Positions 7,084 through 9,777 of a DNA stretch of 9,777 nucleotides are shown piece after piece; position 1 is the stretch's first letter; the number at the start of each line of letters is the position of its first letter. The stretch is from Chloroflexota bacterium (GTDB lineage Bacteria; Chloroflexota; Dehalococcoidia; Dehalococcoidales; RBG-16-60-22). Where the stretch lies: contig JACPQH010000094.1 of the NCBI GenBank assembly GCA_016190585.1, positions 1 through 9,777 on the forward strand, written 5' to 3'. The position numbers and the translations under genes are program-made. The notes under the pieces are model-generated. The model was not told the origin of the DNA and did not search any database. It saw only the letters and a list, made by a program, of their open reading frames with translations.

Positions 7084-7697
7084 GCCGCCTCCTTCCCCGC
7101 AGCGAGCTCGCCGGTCACATCTAACTTCTTCTGGAACAGCCCGTAGTAGAAAATATCGGTCAAAGCCTGCATCAGGCGGGGTTCGCCGGCGACGCGCTGT
7201 AGCTGGGCGGCGCAGGCCGCGCCGCCGGCCTTCATCATGTCGAGGTACAGCATCACCACCTCATCCGGCAGGTCCGGACGGATGTAGCCCTGTCTTTTCC
7301 CGTCGCTTATGATCTCCGCCATCATCGGTTTCAGCTCCACCTCGTAAATTTGATCAAGAAACCGGCTGACGACGGGATCGTTGCTGAACCTGTCAAGCAG
7401 GTCCGCCTGCATGTCCTGTATGGCGGCCATCTTTACTGCAAGCAGACCCTGCATCTTAACGGGAAACGGGACATCGCTTTTCACCACGGCCCGCTGCTGG
7501 TCGATCATGGCCTCCGTCAGGTGCTTGACGGTTTCCCGGACCAGGCCGTCACGTGTGCCGAAATTGTTGTACACGGTGGTGGGCGAGACGCCGGCCTCCC
7601 GCGCGATATCTTCCAGGCTTACCTTGTTGATATTGTGCGTCTGCCGCCACAGCCGGATTGCCGAAGCCAGGATGCGCCCTCTTTTTGCCGTCGTCAT
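7080..7697 (-). CDS. TetR-family transcriptional regulator of the ABC exporter operon
   Basis: From the ATG at 7697 the protein is 205 residues, normal for TetR. The N-terminal helix-turn-helix is clear: VSLEDIAREAGVSPTTVYNNF (26-46), the expected recognition helix and tyrosine. The rest is a helical ligand-binding domain of variable sequence. An in-frame GTG at 7718 would add seven residues. I prefer the ATG because the GTG falls inside the predicted promoter and operator. There is no ribosome site before either codon, and the predicted transcript starts only a few bases before the ATG, so the mRNA appears leaderless. The gene is first in a four-gene operon with the ABC exporter and overlaps the ATPase start by four bases. 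A near-palindrome over its own promoter argues for self-repression relieved by the exporter's substrate, as is usual for TetR-exporter pairs. Confidence 0.92.
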   Translation of the reverse strand: MTTAKRGRILASAIRLWRQTHNINKVSLEDIAREAGVSPTTVYNNFGTRDGLVRETVKHLTEAMIDQQRAVVKSDVPFPVKMQGLLAVKMAAIQDMQADLLDRFSNDPVVSRFLDQIYEVELKPMMAEIISDGKRQGYIRPDLPDEVVMLYLDMMKAGGAACAAQLQRVAGEPRLMQALTDIFYYGLFQKKLDVTGELAAGKEAA

Positions 7698-7698
7698 T

Positions 7699-7730
7699 GT
7701 AGTATTGTAGTGTATCACTATAATTACTAC
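7699..7730. promoter_or_regulatory. Near-palindromic TetR operator
   Basis: The core TAGTG-TAT-CACTA (7708-7720) is a perfect inverted repeat with a three-base centre. GTAGTA (7699-7704) and TACTAC (7725-7730) form an outer matching pair. The 32-bp element covers the predicted promoter of the TetR gene right up to its ATG, a common place for an autoregulatory TetR operator. Protein binding is inference from position and symmetry. Confidence 0.6.
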
Positions 7731-7737
7731 ATGTTAA
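7704..7737 (-). promoter_or_regulatory. Predicted promoter of the TetR-ABC operon, leaderless
   Basis: On the minus strand TTAACA (7737-7732) is followed after 17 bases by TACACT (7714-7709). A second candidate -10, TACAAT (7709-7704), ends six bases before the ATG at 7697. Either places the transcript start at or within a few bases of the start codon. The boxes overlap the palindromic operator. Confidence 0.45.
7719..7724 (+). promoter_or_regulatory. Perfect -10 box pointing away from the TetR gene
   Basis: TATAAT at 7719-7724 lies on the plus strand within the operator, six bases before an ATG at 7731. No convincing -35 box is present (TTGTAG at 7697-7702 is poor). It mirrors the TACAAT box on the other strand. 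It could drive divergent transcription or simply reflect the palindrome's symmetry. Confidence 0.35.
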
Positions 7738-7910
7738 GAGCCTCTAGGGCCGGGGGCAAGCGCCGGGACGTTAAAGGACGCGGGAAGCGACCTACCTGCC
7801 TCGCGGAGATAGCGACAAGAATTTCCGAAGCGGGTATAATAATGGGTGAGGAAGCATGGCGGGTAACGTTTACTTTAGGGGTCGCCCCCGTTAAATACGG
7901 GAAAGGGTGA
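7731..7910 (+). CDS. Doubtful small ORF divergent from TetR, 59 residues
   Basis: An ATG six bases after a perfect TATAAT opens a 59-codon frame. The predicted protein is basic at its N-terminus (ten or more Lys/Arg in the first 20 residues) and has no motif I recognise. It would be leaderless, like the TetR gene facing it. Codon third positions are only modestly G/C, unlike the strongly G/C-ending codons of the genes to the left, which speaks against it being a true gene. It is reported because of the promoter geometry only. Confidence 0.18.
   Translation: MLRASRAGGKRRDVKGRGKRPTCLAEIATRISEAGIIMGEEAWRVTFTLGVAPVKYGKG
7812..7840 (+). promoter_or_regulatory. Candidate promoter in the gene-poor stretch
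   Basis: GCGACA (7812-7817) and a perfect TATAAT (7835-7840) are spaced by 17 bases. Downstream no convincing protein gene follows; there is a short hairpin, CCCGT-TAAAT-ACGGG (7887-7901). It could drive a small RNA or be a relic. Support is by eye. Confidence 0.3.
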
Positions 7911-8142
7911 CTCGCCGGCCTGTAGCGCGACTACTTCACCTGAGTTTTATCTTTTATGGTGGAGGGGACGAGTTGAACGATACCGGAAACAAAAATCGAC
8001 TGTATTGACAGGATTATAGAAATTGACAAATTGACAGAATAAATCCTGGTTCTCGTTTGAAGTTCTGATACCTCTTTATGGAAAGTACACTAAGCCCCGT
8101 CCCACCAAAGACCGGCTGAACCGCTACCTGCCCCAGAGGGTT
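7911..8142. other. Stretch without a recognisable gene between the small ORF and the Rhs remnant
   Basis: No coding frame on either strand here looks like a protein I know. The stretch is less GC-rich than the genes to the left and has several stops in all frames. It contains the AATTGACA repeats described separately, and near 8090-8112 a motif GGGACGGGGCTTAGTGTAC (minus strand) that might be an insertion-sequence end. No second end or transposase is present, so that is only a guess. Confidence 0.4.
8003..8048. repeat. Tandem AATTGACA repeats between short inverted arms
   Basis: AATTGACA occurs twice in perfect tandem (8021-8028 and 8029-8036), and a third near copy, TATTGACA, lies at 8003-8010. 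Inverted arms CAGGATT (8009-8015) and AATCCTG (8042-8048) enclose the tandem pair. Each unit contains the -35 consensus TTGACA, but no matching -10 box is seen at the right distance. Function is unknown. Confidence 0.5.
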
Positions 8143-8390
8143 CCCTTCCAACCTCTGCCCAGTGAACTCCTGGTCGGTGAGGATGGTGCCGGTGGTGGAG
8201 CGGGTCGAGCCGAAGGGGTATTATTTTATTGTCCCGGTCGAGCTGCCGTTGGTAATGAGGTACCCGTCTGATGGTTTTGGGAGATTTCGGTCAGGGTCGT
8301 GCCAATCCTTACCGCTACCTGCTTGTCGCCCAGGTAGTAGTGGGTTCCAGAGGTCTGATTCCGAGAGAATCGCCTGCCTAACTTCATCAC
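8143..8390 (-). pseudogene. Decayed fragment of an Rhs/YD-repeat family gene
   Basis: Read on the minus strand, one frame gives SGTHYYLGDKQVAVRIGTTL (8355-8296) and continues to QTGTS. After a frameshift near 8257 a second frame gives LITNGSSTGTIK, then a TAA at 8223-8221, then YPFGSTRSTTGTILTD and FTGQRLEG ending at 8143. This order is the one seen near the end of Rhs repeat cores, where a YYLG-type segment and an FG-STR-TGQR segment come before the YYYxARYYD motif. That last motif is missing: the similarity stops abruptly at 8143. A frameshift, a stop and two lost ends mean that this is a relic. Intact Rhs proteins are very large secreted or surface toxins or polymorphic proteins. The identification rests on motif recognition only. 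Confidence 0.55.
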
Positions 8391-8531
8391 CTATGGGCTG
8401 TGGTGGCTTCACGAACGAACGTCGATCTTTTATGTCGAGCGTTAGTCTGTAACCAGTCGGTAACCGAACGGGCCCCACCTATGGAGGACCGCCCCACACT
8501 GACACGTATCTCAGAACCCAAATACAGCTCG

Positions 8532-8560
8532 TGGACAAGGCAAGTTCAGACGGTTATAAT
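8532..8560 (+). promoter_or_regulatory. Predicted promoter of the acetyltransferase gene, leaderless
   Basis: TGGACA (8532-8537, five of six matches) and a perfect TATAAT (8555-8560) are spaced by 17 bases. The start would fall near 8567, only a few bases before the ATG at 8570, so the transcript is probably leaderless. The strength of both boxes decides the gene start: the in-frame GTG at 8531 lies upstream of the transcript. Confidence 0.6.
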
Positions 8561-8569
8561 TCTTCCAAC

Positions 8570-9394
8570 ATGGGCTTTATCAAGGATTTTTCGGGAGCCG
8601 TATTAACATCGGCGATTGAAGCCAATCTTTGGGAACTGGGTACCCATCTAGGTAAATCCCCGAAGGTAGAATTGAACCAGGAAGCGGGGATGCAATGGTA
8701 CGCCACCGGGATTAAGCATCCAGCATTTAATGGTGTATTCCGTACCCAGATCGTGAATAGTGAAATTCGTAAAGAAATCGAACGGGCTCTAGGTTTCTTT
8801 AGATCACGTCGCCTACCCCTGTCTTGGTGGATTGGTCCTAGCAGCCGACCTCCTGACCTGGGAAAACTATTGAGGGATAAAGGGCTTACACCGGGTCCAG
8901 AAATGCTTGGCATGGCGACAGATTTGACTTCGATAGAACAATATCAGGTATGGCCGGCCCAACTGAGAATCAAGGAGGTCGATGACTTAGAGACTTTGAA
9001 ACGATGGACCCAACCCTTTGCTGTTGCCTTTGGGGTTCCTGTGTCCCTTGCAGATGCTATATGTGATCTCTTCGCCGGGTTGGGACTCACCAGCGCTCTT
9101 CCCCTTCGGCACTTTGTTGGTTACCTGCACGAAACACCCATTGCTTGTTGTTCACTCTTTCTCGGAGCAGGAGTCGCTGGTATTTACAATGTGGCCACAT
9201 CGCCGGCCCAACGCGGGAAGGGAATTGGAGCAACGCTTACGATAAACGCGCTACTTGAGGCTCGTAAACTGAGCTACCAGACAGGCATCCTTCACGCATC
9301 CACCTCGAATTCCGGTATGTACCAGCGGATCGGGTTTAAGGAATACTGCCGGATAAGTACTTATATAATCGCCCCGAAAAGCCGCCTTTCGTGA
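8570..9394 (+). CDS. GNAT-family N-acetyltransferase with an N-terminal extra domain
   Basis: From the ATG at 8570 this is a 274-residue protein. The C-terminal half is a GNAT domain: a beta strand YNVAT (206-210), then the acetyl-CoA pyrophosphate loop with Q214-R215-G216-K217-G218-I219-G220, a following helix (ATLTINALLEARK), and the closing YQRIGFKEY segment (251-259). The N-terminal half has recurring family features, such as HPAFNGV (50-56) and WWIGPSSRP (86-94), and resembles a degenerate GNAT-like domain, so a two-domain GNAT is likely. GNAT enzymes transfer acetyl groups to amines on antibiotics, proteins or metabolites; the substrate here cannot be told. A GTG at 8531 would add 13 residues but lies inside the promoter, and no ribosome site precedes either. 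Base composition is lower in G+C than the left part of the window. It converges with the response regulator, seven bases apart. Confidence 0.9.
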   Translation: MGFIKDFSGAVLTSAIEANLWELGTHLGKSPKVELNQEAGMQWYATGIKHPAFNGVFRTQIVNSEIRKEIERALGFFRSRRLPLSWWIGPSSRPPDLGKLLRDKGLTPGPEMLGMATDLTSIEQYQVWPAQLRIKEVDDLETLKRWTQPFAVAFGVPVSLADAICDLFAGLGLTSALPLRHFVGYLHETPIACCSLFLGAGVAGIYNVATSPAQRGKGIGATLTINALLEARKLSYQTGILHASTSNSGMYQRIGFKEYCRISTYIIAPKSRLS

Positions 9395-9401
9395 TTTCTA
9401 G

Positions 9402-9777
9402 CTAAATGTCACCTGTGTTCTTCGGGCGATGATTAAGAAGCTTTTCCACCGTGCTTAATAAGTCTGTTGGATTAAACGGCTTAGCTATATATTCATCAGC
9501 GTTTACTTCCAGGGCCCTTAGCCTGCCTGCATTCTTGGGCATGCCGCTTACCAGGAGTACCTTGGACGGTGATATAACTGGATCGGATTTGATTAACCTG
9601 CACACATCATAGCCATTCAAGCCAGGAAGCTGAATATCAAGTACGATAATGTCGGGAACATAGGTGTGCGCTAACGCTATGGCTTCCCTACCGTCCGATG
9701 CGCTTATTACCTTGTATTCGTAGTTACATTCAAATACAGAAATCAGCAATTCAAGAATATCTTTTTCATCATCAACA
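9402..9777 (-). CDS. Single-domain response regulator (receiver domain), 5' end cut by window edge
   Basis: The 124 visible residues form a nearly complete CheY-like receiver domain. Acidic-pocket residues are in VDDE at the visible N-terminus, the phosphoacceptor is the Asp of IIVLDIQLPG (visible residue 47), the switch serine is in LLVSG (residue 77) and the conserved lysine is in AKPF (residue 99). The protein ends about 25 residues after that lysine with no output domain, so it acts as a stand-alone receiver or as the C-terminal receiver of a larger protein; VDDE so near the edge suggests a start just outside. A TTG at 9749 is in frame but would cut off the essential acidic pocket, so it is not the start. 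The partner histidine kinase is not in view. This stretch is the most AT-rich gene of the window. Confidence 0.93.
   Translation of the reverse strand, partial: VDDEKDILELLISVFECNYEYKVISASDGREAIALAHTYVPDIIVLDIQLPGLNGYDVCRLIKSDPVISPSKVLLVSGMPKNAGRLRALEVNADEYIAKPFNPTDLLSTVEKLLNHRPKNTGDI

Noticed and set aside
7957..7978. Minus-strand sequence ending CCTCCACCA with a GTTCAACTC T-loop-like segment, resembling a tRNA or tmRNA 3' end and hence an attachment site
   Set aside because: The T-stem pairs only two of five positions, and the distance from the T-loop to CCA is two bases too short, so it does not fit tRNA geometry.
7957..8112. Possible small inverted-repeat element bounded by GGTGG-type ends
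   Set aside because: The two ends match only loosely and need gaps; no target-site duplication is visible.
8221..8478. Minus-strand open frame of 85 codons
   Set aside because: It switches between real and out-of-frame parts of the Rhs relic: its last residues (LITNGSSTGTIK) are Rhs-like but the preceding part is the wrong frame, so it is not an intact gene.
8531..8569. GTG start for the acetyltransferase adding 13 residues
   Set aside because: The codon lies in the -35 box of a strong predicted promoter and the added residues do not resemble the family.
9370..9420. Possible bidirectional terminator between the acetyltransferase and response-regulator genes
   Set aside because: Only very short stems without a proper T-run can be drawn, so there is no real support.

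Overview
The window looks like bacterial chromosome from a GC-rich anaerobe. My best guess is Chloroflexota (Dehalococcoidia-like) or a similar subsurface bacterium. That guess rests on gene content (an orphan acyl-CoA carboxyltransferase next to a Zn-ribbon/OB protein and an SCP2-type thiolase, an AcuC-like deacetylase, a DrrA-type ABC operon), on an Rhs remnant of a familiar style, and on composition. No rRNA or other marker gene is present, so the taxonomy is inference.

Layout, left to right. (1) 1-588, minus strand: N-terminal part of a histone-deacetylase-superfamily (AcuC-like) enzyme that runs off the left edge. (2) 589-863: divergent promoter region with a TTGACA -35 box on each strand. 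(3) 864-4100, plus strand: an acyl-CoA carboxyltransferase, then (after an extended -10 promoter) a DUF35-type Zn-ribbon/OB-fold protein and a thiolase-superfamily protein, plausibly one acyl-CoA/ketoacyl-CoA pathway. (4) 4104-7697, minus strand: a tightly coupled four-gene operon, TetR regulator > ABC ATPase > ABC-2 permease > ABC-2 permease. Every junction is a 4-base stop/start overlap, so this is a self-regulated exporter. It ends 3 bp from the convergent thiolase gene. (5) 7698-7733: a near-symmetric operator/promoter where -10-like boxes sit 6 bp from an ATG on each side. (6) 7731-8569: gene-poor stretch with one doubtful small ORF, short repeats and a decayed Rhs/YD-repeat fragment carrying a frameshift and a stop. 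(7) 8570-9777: a two-domain GNAT acetyltransferase (plus) and a single-domain response regulator (minus, cut by the right edge), in DNA clearly less GC-rich than the left part (29/60 G+C in 8581-8640 and 26/60 in 9601-9660, against 42/60 in 1081-1140).

Functionally, the carboxyltransferase needs biotin carboxylase and biotin carrier partners that are not encoded here. The Zn-ribbon protein probably partners the thiolase, as in known two-component thiolases such as BbsA/BbsB. The exporter's two permeases are paralogues and likely form a heterodimer driven by the one ATPase. I see no CRISPR array, tRNA, rRNA or intact mobile element. The most unusual points are the altered specificity position of the carboxyltransferase, its coupling to a DUF35-thiolase pair, and the mirror-symmetric, apparently leaderless TetR promoter.
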